DNA of 64,000 nucleotides, from assembly GCF_000382345.1 (NCBI RefSeq), contig NZ_KB908077.1, forward strand, positions 186,001 through 250,000, in the 5' to 3' direction. The notes under the pieces were generated by a model. That model did not search any database. It worked only from the letters and a program-made list of their open reading frames with translations, and was not told the DNA's origin. Positions 33,731-41,461 of this stretch are shown piece by piece (the stretch's first letter is position 1; each line of letters opens with the position of its first letter). This stretch comes from Massilia niastensis DSM 21313. Its GTDB lineage: Bacteria > Pseudomonadota > Gammaproteobacteria > Burkholderiales > Burkholderiaceae_D. The translations under genes were made by a program, and so were the position numbers.

Positions 33731-35629
33731 GTGGCCGAACCTAGAAGACAAGCCAGACCCCGTGGACGCTGGGTCATTGCCGCGCTGGCATTCCTTGTGA
33801 CGATCTGGTCGCAACTGGGCTACCTGGCCCCCGTCCAGGTGTCGTTTTTGCCCAACGAATGGCTGCGTGACACCTTCTTGCGCCTGCAGGTCAGCGATGA
33901 ACCGGATCCGCGCATCCTCGTGGTCGACATCGACGAGGCGTCGCTGAACCAGCTCGGCCCATGGCCATGGTCGCGCGAGCGCCTTGCCCACCTCGTCGAA
34001 ATCCTGTTGACCGACTACCAGGCGCGCGGCGTGGCGCTCGATATCGTCTTGCCATCGGAGTCCGGCACGCCGGGCGATGCGCGGCTTGCCCTGCTGGCCC
34101 GGCATGGACCGCTGGTTCCCGCACAGGCTTTCGATTTCGATTTCGCCGGTAACCGGCCACAACCGGTCAGGGATGGCCAGCTGGGCGGTGCGGTCACGAC
34201 TTACCAGGGCGGCGTTCCCGCGACCGGCTACGTGGCCAACTATGCGGCGCTGGCTGGCGCACCGCATATCGGCGCGATCGGCTTCATTCCCGATCCCGAT
34301 GGCACGCTGCGCCGCGTGCCGCTCGTCACCCGATTCGCAGGCAAGCACTACCCCGCGCTTGGACTGGCACTGGTCAATTGTTGTACCGGGAAGGCGCCGC
34401 TGGCGCTCGACGATACGGGACTGATGCGCGTTCCCTACCAGCGCGACTGGCGCGCCTATACCGTGGTGAGCGCCGGCGACATCCTCGCGCAGCGCATCGT
34501 TCCCGCCAGCGCCAGCGGCAGGCTGGTGATCGTGGGCTCCTCCTCGCTCGGCATGGGCGACCGCGTCTCGACGCCGCTCGCGGCCAGCCGGCCCGGGCTC
34601 GGCGTGCAGGCCACCATCCTGTCGGCCCTGCTCGACCGCCAGGAGGGCAGCACGCCCGCTCCCTGGCCCGGCCGCCTGCTGGCCTGCGCCTTCGCGCTCG
34701 TCTCCGTCATCGCCTGCACCCTGGTGCTCCCGCGCCTGTCGGCCGCCGCCAGCGTCGGACTGCTGGCCGCCAGCTCGGCCCTGTGGCTGGGACTGGCCTA
34801 TGTCGCCAGCGTCCACGATCCCGATTTCGCGCCGATCGGTCCGCTGGGAACCAATGTATTCCTGCTGACCGTGGCGATTCCCTACCAGTGGCACCAGTCC
34901 CAGCGCCGTTCGCGCCACCTGCTGCAGACGCTGCGTCAATATGTGGCGCCGGCCGTGGTCGAGGAACTCCTGCGCAGCGCGGAAGAAGATCCGCTCAAGC
35001 CGCGCCAGTGCGACGTGACGACCCTGGTGGCCGACATGGAAGGCTACACCAGCCAGGTCGAATCCCTCCCGGTGGCCGATGCGGCCAGGCTCACCCGCGA
35101 TTTCCTCGACTGCCTGACCGGTCCCGTGATCGACCACCAGGGCACGCTGGACAAATACACGGGCGACGGCATGATGGCGTTCTGGGGCGCCCCGCTGCCG
35201 CTGGAGCAGCATGCCGACCTGGCGCTGGACGCGGCCTGCGCGATCAACCTGCGCGTCGCCGCGCTCAGCGCCGAGCGGGTACGCAAGGGTTTCCAGCCGC
35301 TGCGCGTGCGGATCGGCATCGAAAGCGGGGTCGCCATGGCCGGGGACTTCGGCACTTCGTTCCGCAGCATTTATACTGCGGTCGGAGACAGCGTCAACAC
35401 CGCCGCCCGCCTCGAGCAGGTGGCGCGCGACTTCCCGCATAACGTCATCATCGGCTCCGGCACCGTCGAACGTGCGCGGCGCCACCGTTTCCTCGCCCTG
35501 GGCGAGCGCCTCTTGCGTGGCAAAGAAAGACCAACTCCTCTGTTTACCCTCGATACCATCAACCCGAAGAACGTCGCTTCGCGTACCGATACGCTGCCCA
35601 GCGCCACTGCTCCAGGGTGGCCGGCATGA
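33731..35629 (+). CDS. CHASE2-domain adenylate cyclase
   Basis: A 632-residue membrane cyclase with GTG start. The order is: N-terminal helix (WVIAALAFLVTIWSQLGYLA), CHASE2 sensor (about 35-300; ILVVDIDEASLNQLGPWPWSR), three membrane helices (about 315-390) and class III cyclase (about 425-600). Catalytic motifs are LVADMEGYT, LDKYTGDGMMAFWGAP and AVGDSVNTAARLE, so both metal aspartates, the lysine and the Asn/Arg pair are kept, favouring ATP to cAMP. It overlaps the downstream TPR/barrel gene (ATGA) and lies next to a FecR gene, as in the array ending at 18294. It is probably the cAMP source for the CRP-like regulator downstream. Confidence 0.9.
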   Translation: MAEPRRQARPRGRWVIAALAFLVTIWSQLGYLAPVQVSFLPNEWLRDTFLRLQVSDEPDPRILVVDIDEASLNQLGPWPWSRERLAHLVEILLTDYQARGVALDIVLPSESGTPGDARLALLARHGPLVPAQAFDFDFAGNRPQPVRDGQLGGAVTTYQGGVPATGYVANYAALAGAPHIGAIGFIPDPDGTLRRVPLVTRFAGKHYPALGLALVNCCTGKAPLALDDTGLMRVPYQRDWRAYTVVSAGDILAQRIVPASASGRLVIVGSSSLGMGDRVSTPLAASRPGLGVQATILSALLDRQEGSTPAPWPGRLLACAFALVSVIACTLVLPRLSAAASVGLLAASSALWLGLAYVASVHDPDFAPIGPLGTNVFLLTVAIPYQWHQSQRRSRHLLQTLRQYVAPAVVEELLRSAEEDPLKPRQCDVTTLVADMEGYTSQVESLPVADAARLTRDFLDCLTGPVIDHQGTLDKYTGDGMMAFWGAPLPLEQHADLALDAACAINLRVAALSAERVRKGFQPLRVRIGIESGVAMAGDFGTSFRSIYTAVGDSVNTAARLEQVARDFPHNVIIGSGTVERARRHRFLALGERLLRGKERPTPLFTLDTINPKNVASRTDTLPSATAPGWPA

Positions 35630-36882
35630 TCGCGCGCCTGATCGCCTTGCTGCTGGCAGCGGCAACGCCGGGCTGGGTCCTGGCACAGTCGGCAGGCCCG
35701 GATACGGAAGCGCCGGACAATGCCGGCACGCCACAGCAGCAGTTGTACCAGGACGCCCTGCAGTCGCTGGCCGACGGCCGCAAGAGCGACGCGTCGGAAG
35801 CCCTGTCGCGCCTGATCGAACAGGAGCCCCAGCACGCCGGCGCCTGGCTCGACCTGGCCCTGATCCAGTGCAGCCTCGGCCATGCGGACAAGGCCGAACG
35901 CCTGTTCGCCAATGTCGAGACACGCTTTTCCCCGTCGCGCGACATCCTCGAGCTGATCGCCGAAGCGCGCGATTCCGGCTGCGCCGACTGGCGGCCGGCC
36001 AGCTCGGCAACGGTGAATATCAGCCGTGGCGTGGATGACAACGTCAACCAGGGCGCCAGCAACTCGACTTTCATCGTCACCGGTCCCGATGGCGAGATCG
36101 AACTGCCGCTGCTGGAAGATTTCCTGCCCAAGCGCGACCAGTACACCCAGGCCAGCGTGGACTACGTACGCGACATGACCGCCAACGGCAGTATCGGTTT
36201 CCTGCAATTCCAGGGACGCCATTACGACCGCCTGCACGAGTACGACACCGGGGCGCTGTTTGCCGGTATCGAAACGCCCTATCGCCTTGGCCGCTGGGCG
36301 CTGCGCACCACCGGCCTGGTGGGCCTTACCATCCTCGGCAGCAAGCTGTACCAGCGCCAGGTACAGGCCCAGGCCCGGGTGACGCCGCCGCTGCCGCTGC
36401 CGCCGCGCACCCAGCTGCACCTGCTCGGCAGCGTCACGCACACCAGCTATGCGTCCCTGTCCGCCTTCGACTCGAACGTCTACGAGCTGCGCGCACTGCT
36501 CGGGCACCAGGCCGATTCGTTCAGCGCCAGCCTCAACGCCGGACTGCTGAGCGACCGCGCGCGCGACCAGCGGCCGGGCGGCAACCGGCACGGCAATTCC
36601 CTGAGCGTGTCGGTACGCAAGCCGCTCGGCTGGAACACCATGGCGGAACTGGCCTATACCCGGCAGAGCTGGAACAGCGCCACGCCGTATTCGCCGGCGC
36701 TGCTGATCGACGAGGTGCGCGCCCAGCGTACCCATATGCTGCGCGCCGCATTGTCTTATCAGGTAAGCAAGCGCCAGAGTGTTGCGCTGGAAGCACGTGA
36801 CGTGCGCAACCGCGAAAACATTTCTATCTTTCAGTACAATAACCGCCAGGTACAGTTGAGCTGGCAGTGGCGTTACCCCTGA
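35626..36882 (+). CDS. TPR plus outer-membrane beta-barrel protein
   Basis: A 418-residue exported protein. The ATG at 35626 overlaps the cyclase stop and gives a signal peptide (LIALLLAAATPGWVLAQ). Residues about 35-115 form TPR-like helices (LYQDALQSLADGRKSDASEAL; HAGAWLDLALIQCSLGHADKAERLF). Residues about 125-418 are a beta barrel with alternating strands ending in QVQLSWQWRYP. This TPR-barrel layout resembles Slam/DUF560 and PgaA-type outer-membrane exporters, so it may move or display a surface protein or glycan. The assignment to either family is tentative. Confidence 0.7.
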   Translation: MIARLIALLLAAATPGWVLAQSAGPDTEAPDNAGTPQQQLYQDALQSLADGRKSDASEALSRLIEQEPQHAGAWLDLALIQCSLGHADKAERLFANVETRFSPSRDILELIAEARDSGCADWRPASSATVNISRGVDDNVNQGASNSTFIVTGPDGEIELPLLEDFLPKRDQYTQASVDYVRDMTANGSIGFLQFQGRHYDRLHEYDTGALFAGIETPYRLGRWALRTTGLVGLTILGSKLYQRQVQAQARVTPPLPLPPRTQLHLLGSVTHTSYASLSAFDSNVYELRALLGHQADSFSASLNAGLLSDRARDQRPGGNRHGNSLSVSVRKPLGWNTMAELAYTRQSWNSATPYSPALLIDEVRAQRTHMLRAALSYQVSKRQSVALEARDVRNRENISIFQYNNRQVQLSWQWRYP

Positions 36883-36930
36883 GCCAGACAGTACAATCGT
36901 CCCGTTTGTATCGACGGAAGCAATGTCCTG

Positions 36931-37257
36931 ATGGGCCTGGAAGCAATCCTGTTTGTCTGCGCGGCCGCGGGCCTGTGCGCCGGATGCCTGGTGCCGAACC
37001 GCTGGCTGCCCCCTTTGCCCAACGATAAATTCCTGCATTTTGCCGGGTTTGCCGTGCTGACTGTGCTGGCGCTCCGGCTCGCCCAGGGAACCGGCGAAGC
37101 GATGTGGTGGCTGGCCGGATTACTGGTGGGCGGCTGGCTGATCGAATGCCTGCAAGCCCTGGTGCCGGATCGCCGCTTCTGCCGGCGCGACCTGGCCGCG
37201 AACGCTGCCGGTATTGCAACTGCCGCGCTGGCCGCCCTGGTCGCCGGGCACTTTTGA
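36931..37257 (+). CDS. VanZ-like small membrane protein
   Basis: A 108-residue inner-membrane protein with three to four helices. It has the VanZ-family signature LPNDKFLHFAGFAVLTVLAL and the later WLIECLQALVPDR...DLAANAAGI. The function of such short VanZ proteins is not known. It lies 48 bases after the TPR/barrel gene and 19 bases before the CRP-family gene, so it is probably co-transcribed. Confidence 0.8.
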   Translation: MGLEAILFVCAAAGLCAGCLVPNRWLPPLPNDKFLHFAGFAVLTVLALRLAQGTGEAMWWLAGLLVGGWLIECLQALVPDRRFCRRDLAANAAGIATAALAALVAGHF

Positions 37258-37276
37258 CAAGATCATTCCCTTATCG

Positions 37277-38023
37277 ATGAGTTCAACCGCCAAGCTTACC
37301 CCGCGAAACGATACGACCGTAGCGGCGCCCGACACCCAGGAGCGCCAGATCCAGGTCCATTTGCGCAAGATTCCCTTGCTGGCAGAGTTGACCGACGAGG
37401 AGATCCTGAAAGTCAAAGGTGAGCTGCGCTACCGCCATTTCCCGAAGCGCTCGGTGGTGCTGCACAAGGGCGGCAACGCCGATGCCCTGCTGTTCCTGCT
37501 GTCCGGCCAGTTGCAGGTGATCGACGTCACCGAAGACGGCCGCGCGGTCGGCCTGCGCATGCTGACGGCGGGCGACTTCTTCGGCGAGATCGCCCTGATC
37601 AACCAGTCGACCCGCTCGGCCTCCGTGGTCGCCACCACCGAGGTGCTGGTCGCTTTCCTGCCGGCGTCGATCGCGCTGCACCTGTTCTCGCACTCGCCCT
37701 CGGTGGCGCGCAAGATGCTCGGCCACCTGGCCCAGAAGATCCAGAGCGATTCCGAATTCCGCGCCCTGCTCAGTATTAACAATACAACGCGCCGCATTTA
37801 TACCTACATCACCCTGATGCAGCACAGCGTGGACAAGGATGGCAAGCGCGTGGTCGAGAACCTGCCGACCCACCAGGACATTGCCAACATGATCAACACG
37901 AGCCGTGAAACCGTGACCCGGGCGCTGCTGACCCTGGCGCAGCAGGGCGTGGTGCAGAAGGATGCGCAGCGCCTGATCATCCTCGACCCGGACGCCCTGC
38001 AGCGGCTGGCGCAAGGCGACTGA
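37277..38023 (+). CDS. CRP/FNR-family transcriptional regulator
   Basis: A 248-residue regulator. The effector domain (about 30-150) has the cyclic-nucleotide cassette FFGEIALINQSTRSASV, keeping the Gly-Glu and Arg-Ser that contact cAMP in E. coli CRP. At the position of CRP Thr127 it seems to have Asp (QSDSE), so the ligand (cAMP or c-di-GMP) is not certain. The DNA-binding domain has HQDIANMINTSRETVTRAL: the R-E-x-x-x-R spacing matches CRP residues that read TGTGA half-sites. Three such sites lie upstream of genes within 8 kb. I chose the ATG at 37277 over an earlier in-frame codon at 37214, which would run into the VanZ-like gene. Confidence 0.88.
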   Translation: MSSTAKLTPRNDTTVAAPDTQERQIQVHLRKIPLLAELTDEEILKVKGELRYRHFPKRSVVLHKGGNADALLFLLSGQLQVIDVTEDGRAVGLRMLTAGDFFGEIALINQSTRSASVVATTEVLVAFLPASIALHLFSHSPSVARKMLGHLAQKIQSDSEFRALLSINNTTRRIYTYITLMQHSVDKDGKRVVENLPTHQDIANMINTSRETVTRALLTLAQQGVVQKDAQRLIILDPDALQRLAQGD

Positions 38024-38050
38024 GAATTCCAGAGAAGCATCGTGAATGCC

Positions 38051-38162
38051 GTAGGGTGGACGGGTTTCCCGTCCACGCGGCGATCGTTGGATGCGAGATC
38101 ATCGCGCCCGCGATCGGCCCCGCTAACGATCACCGCGTGGACGGCATAGCCGTCCACCCTAC
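38051..38162. repeat. Dispersed GTAGGGTGG hairpin repeat, paired copy
   Basis: Left unit GTAGGGTGGACGGG with its hairpin, and right inverted unit ending CGTCCACCCTAC, separated by about 50 bases that contain CGCTAACGATCACCGCGTGG, a stretch shared with the copy at 54.6 kb. It sits between the CRP-family gene and the polysaccharide export operon. Confidence 0.75.
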
Positions 38163-38238
38163 GGGCAGGCACCTCCCGATCTGTCACATGAAAAGACAGA
38201 TGGTTACAATTGAACAAGTTGTTGGCTGGACCGTAGAG

Positions 38239-38244
38239 TATAAT
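38239..38244 (+). promoter_or_regulatory. -10 box of the polysaccharide export operon
   Basis: A perfect TATAAT in an AT-rich patch, start predicted near 38251. No clear -35 hexamer at the correct spacing. An 18-codon ORF from the ATG at 38272 ends in a TGA that overlaps the ATG at 38325, and could be a translationally coupled leader. Confidence 0.45.
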
Positions 38245-38324
38245 TTTGCGCTCACCCCGTCTTGCCTTACTATGACAACAACCCTCCCGCCCCGTTCCGA
38301 GGCGCTTTCCGCACTGCCTACCGT

Positions 38325-39125
38325 ATGATTTCGCCGATGATGCTGCGCGGCCTGTGGGCCTACCGCGGTTTCGTGCTGGGCAGCGTCAAGCGCGAGTTCC
38401 AGTCGAAATACGCGAATGCGATCCTGGGCGCCGTCTGGTCGCTGCTCAGCCCGCTTGCCATGATCCTCGTGTATACGGTGATCTTCGCCGAGGTCATGCG
38501 CGCCAAGCTGCCCGGCAGCGACTCGAACCTGGCCTATTCGGTCTACCTGTGCGCCGGCATCCTGACCTGGGGCCTGTTCGCCGAGATCGTCGCGCGCGGC
38601 CAGAACATGTTCATCGAGCAGGCCAACCTGCTCAAGAAAATCAGTTTCCCGCGCATCTGCCTGCCGCTCATCGTGGTGCTCAGCGCGCTGGTCAACTTCG
38701 GCATCATCTTCGGCCTGTTCACCCTGTTCCTGATCGTCAGCGGGAATTTCCCCGGCCTGGCGTACTTTGCCCTGCTGCCGGTGCTGGTCCTGCAGGTGCT
38801 GCTGGCGCTCGGCATCGGCATGGTGACCGGCATCCTGAACGTGTTCTTCCGCGACGTCGGCCAGTTCATGACGATCGCCATGCAATTCTGGTTCTGGTTC
38901 ACGCCGATCGTCTATCCGGCCAGCATCCTGCCGGACACGGTGCGCCCGCTGCTGGCCTACAATCCGATGGCGCCCGTGATCCAGGCTTACCAGACCGTGC
39001 TGGTCAAGGGCGAACTGCCCGACTGGGGCAGCCTGCTGCCGGTGCTGGTCCTGGCGCTGCTGCTGTGCGTGCTGGGCCTGCGCATGTTCCGCAAGCGCGC
39101 CGGCGAAATGGTGGATGAACTCTGA
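38325..39125 (+). CDS. wzm: Polysaccharide/O-antigen ABC permease (Wzm-like)
   Basis: A 266-residue ABC-2 permease exporting lipid-linked polysaccharide to the periplasm, with six membrane helices. Family features are the amphipathic start LWAYRGFVLGSVKREFQSKYANAILGAVW, the helix LLSPLAMILVYTVIFAEV and the conserved PFxP-like region FWFTPIVYPASILP. The start is uncertain: the ATG at 38325 gives the usual short N-terminus; an in-frame TTG at 38262 would add 21 residues of unlikely composition. It overlaps the Wzt ATG at 39125 by one base. It is the first gene of a glycan export and synthesis operon. Confidence 0.88.
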   Translation: MISPMMLRGLWAYRGFVLGSVKREFQSKYANAILGAVWSLLSPLAMILVYTVIFAEVMRAKLPGSDSNLAYSVYLCAGILTWGLFAEIVARGQNMFIEQANLLKKISFPRICLPLIVVLSALVNFGIIFGLFTLFLIVSGNFPGLAYFALLPVLVLQVLLALGIGMVTGILNVFFRDVGQFMTIAMQFWFWFTPIVYPASILPDTVRPLLAYNPMAPVIQAYQTVLVKGELPDWGSLLPVLVLALLLCVLGLRMFRKRAGEMVDEL

Positions 39126-40399
39126 TGGGCGCTATCGTCGCACAGGGCCTGGGCAAGGCCTACAAACAATATCCGACGCGCTGGGCGCGGGTGGCCGACT
39201 GGGTGCTGCCGGGACGCCCCCGGCATGCGCTCAAGTGGGTGCTGCAGGACATCAGCTTCGAGATCCGGCCGGGCGAATCGGTCGGGCTGATCGGCGTCAA
39301 CGGCGCCGGCAAGAGCACCCTGCTCAAGCTCATCACCGGCACCTCCCAGCCGACCACCGGCGGGGTGCGCCTGGAGGGCCGCGTGGCCGCCCTGCTCGAA
39401 CTGGGGATGGGCTTCCATCCCGATTTCACCGGGCGCCAGAACGCCATCATGGCCGGCCAGCTGCTCGGCCTGGCGGTCGAGGACATCCATGCGCGCATGC
39501 CCGAGATCCTGGCCTTCGCCGACATCGGCGACTACATCGACCAGCCGGTGCGGGTCTACTCGAGCGGCATGCAGGTGCGCCTGGCCTTCGCCGTGGCCAC
39601 CTGCGTGCGCCCCGACATCCTGATCGTCGACGAAGCGCTGGCGGTGGGCGACGTGTTCTTCCAGCAGAAGTGCTTCGCCCGCATCGAGAGCTTCATCCAG
39701 GCCGGCACCACCCTGCTGTTCGTGTCGCACAGCGCCGGCACCATCCTGAACATCTGCGACCGCTGCATCTTCCTGCGCGGCGGCCAGGTCGCCTTCGACG
39801 GCGCGCCGGCCGATGCGCTCGACCTGTACCAGGCCGAGCTGCTGGGACGGATCGACCAGGCGCCGGACCAGATCCTCATCCATACCGCGCCGGCCCAGCC
39901 GATCGAGCGCGCCCGGATGACGGCCCTGGCGGGCAAGACCGGCAGCATCTCGACGCCCGGCGCCGACTGCGTCGGCGTGCGCCTGCTGGACCGCCACGGC
40001 CACGAGCGCAGCACCCTGGTGGCGGACGAAGCGGCCACGCTGCAGATCGACTACCTGCTGCACGAGGACGTGATCGACCCGCATGTCGGCTTCAAGATCC
40101 GCAACCGCTTCGGCGCCGTGCTGTTCGAGACCAACAGCTATTGCATGCGGCGCGCGCCGGGGCCGGCCGCGGCGGGCTCCGTGCTGACCGCGAGCTTTTC
40201 CCTGAACCTGTCGCTGTTCCCGGACGAATACACGCTCACCGTCGGCCTGGGCGCCGGCGGCCATGGCGAAGGCTCGTTCGAGAAAGTGCTGAACTACCTG
40301 CACGAGGTGCACAGCTTCGTGGTTGCGCCGAATCCCGCCTCCATCGTCTGGGGCGGCCTGGTCAACCTGCATCCGCAGCTGCAGTTCGATATCCGCTGA
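39125..40399 (+). CDS. wzt: Polysaccharide ABC ATPase with C-terminal glycan-binding domain (Wzt-like)
   Basis: A 424-residue ATPase partner of Wzm. The ATPase (about 1-240) has Walker A GVNGAGKST, signature YSSGMQVRLAFAVA, Walker B ILIVDEALAVGD and His in FVSHSAGT. The C-terminal half (about 280-424) is a beta-sandwich carbohydrate-binding domain (VGFKIRNRFGAVLFETNSY; FPDEYTLTVGLGAGG), as in Wzt proteins that bind the non-reducing, capped end of their O-antigen. The presence of this domain predicts a terminal modification on the polymer; two FkbM methyltransferases follow directly. Confidence 0.92.
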   Translation: MGAIVAQGLGKAYKQYPTRWARVADWVLPGRPRHALKWVLQDISFEIRPGESVGLIGVNGAGKSTLLKLITGTSQPTTGGVRLEGRVAALLELGMGFHPDFTGRQNAIMAGQLLGLAVEDIHARMPEILAFADIGDYIDQPVRVYSSGMQVRLAFAVATCVRPDILIVDEALAVGDVFFQQKCFARIESFIQAGTTLLFVSHSAGTILNICDRCIFLRGGQVAFDGAPADALDLYQAELLGRIDQAPDQILIHTAPAQPIERARMTALAGKTGSISTPGADCVGVRLLDRHGHERSTLVADEAATLQIDYLLHEDVIDPHVGFKIRNRFGAVLFETNSYCMRRAPGPAAAGSVLTASFSLNLSLFPDEYTLTVGLGAGGHGEGSFEKVLNYLHEVHSFVVAPNPASIVWGGLVNLHPQLQFDIR

Positions 40400-40417
40400 A
40401 TCAACCACCGAATTCCC

Positions 40418-41461
40418 ATGCCAGAAACTAGCGCAAATTTGCCGGACCAGGACCACGCCGCCGTGGTGCGCGGCCTGTACCGGGGCTTCCTCGGCCGCGA
40501 GCCGGATCCGGCCGGCCTCCAGTACTGGAGCGAACGGCTGGCGCACGGCGCCGGCGCCGGCGATCTGCTGTCGGCCTTGACCTCGTCGGACGAATACCGC
40601 CTCGCGCACGGCGCGCAGGGCAGCCTGGAGGACCTGAAGGCGCGCGTGGCCGGCGCCGCCGCCGGCATGCTGGCGCGCCCGCTCACGGTGGTCGACATCG
40701 GCGCCCAGGAACTCGAGAACGAGGACCACGTGTACGCGCCGCTGACCCGCCAGGGCCTGCCCTACCGCATCATCGGCTTCGAGCCGCAGCAGGAAAAGAT
40801 CGAGGCCAGCCGCCTCCGCAACCCGGACAGCCGGGTCACGCTGTACCCGACCTTCATCGGCGACGGCGCGCCGCAGACCTTCCACATGAATAACGACGAC
40901 GCCACCTCGTCGCTGCTGCCGTTCAACCGGGAGCTGACCAGCCAGCTGCGCGACCTCGACCACCTGCACACGGTGCGGACCGCGGAAGTGGCGACCAGCC
41001 GCCTGGACGAGGTGCTGGCCGACGCCGGCCCGGTCGACTTCCTCAAGCTCGACATCCAGGGCTTCGAGCTGCCGGTGCTGCGCCACGCCACCGAGGTCCT
41101 GCGCCGCACCAACGTCGTGCACTGCGAAGTCTCGTTCGCGCCGATCTATGCCGAACAGGCGCTGTTCTCCGAGATCGAGACCCTGCTGCGCGCGGCCGGC
41201 TTCTACCTGCTCGACTTCCATACGCTGGTGCGCTACCCGAGCGCCGGCATTCCCGCCCAGCGCTCGCGCGACCGGCTCGGCTGGGGCGACGCGATCTTCG
41301 TGCGCGAAGCCGCGCTGTGCGGCGCGCAGGACCTGCTGGCGCAGGCCCTGGTGGCGCTGTTCGTGTACGACAAGCCGTCGGCCGCCGCCGCGCTGGCGCG
41401 CCGCGCCGACGCCGCCGGCGCGACCGGGCTGGGCGCCCTGTTCGACGAAGGCGCGCCATGA
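40418..41461 (+). CDS. DUF4214-FkbM methyltransferase fusion
   Basis: A 347-residue two-domain protein. Residues about 10-65 are a DUF4214 module (VVRGLYRGFLGREPDPAGLQYW) like those in the secreted proteins at 24 and 31 kb. From about 85 on it is a FkbM-type SAM methyltransferase: VVDIGAQELENEDHVYAPL, IIGFEPQQEKIEASRL, VDFLKLDIQGFELPVLRHA. FkbM enzymes methylate hydroxyls, often on sugars. The loop has a D-x-G-A motif in place of the usual DVGANIG. It is 18 bases after wzt and overlaps the next methyltransferase by four bases. It is likely to modify or cap the exported glycan. Confidence 0.87.
   Translation: MPETSANLPDQDHAAVVRGLYRGFLGREPDPAGLQYWSERLAHGAGAGDLLSALTSSDEYRLAHGAQGSLEDLKARVAGAAAGMLARPLTVVDIGAQELENEDHVYAPLTRQGLPYRIIGFEPQQEKIEASRLRNPDSRVTLYPTFIGDGAPQTFHMNNDDATSSLLPFNRELTSQLRDLDHLHTVRTAEVATSRLDEVLADAGPVDFLKLDIQGFELPVLRHATEVLRRTNVVHCEVSFAPIYAEQALFSEIETLLRAAGFYLLDFHTLVRYPSAGIPAQRSRDRLGWGDAIFVREAALCGAQDLLAQALVALFVYDKPSAAAALARRADAAGATGLGALFDEGAP

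Noticed and set aside
38170..38200. CTGTCACATG...AGACAG stretch as a fourth CRP site near wzm
   Set aside because: Only one TCACA half-site; the other half does not match TGTGA at the right spacing.
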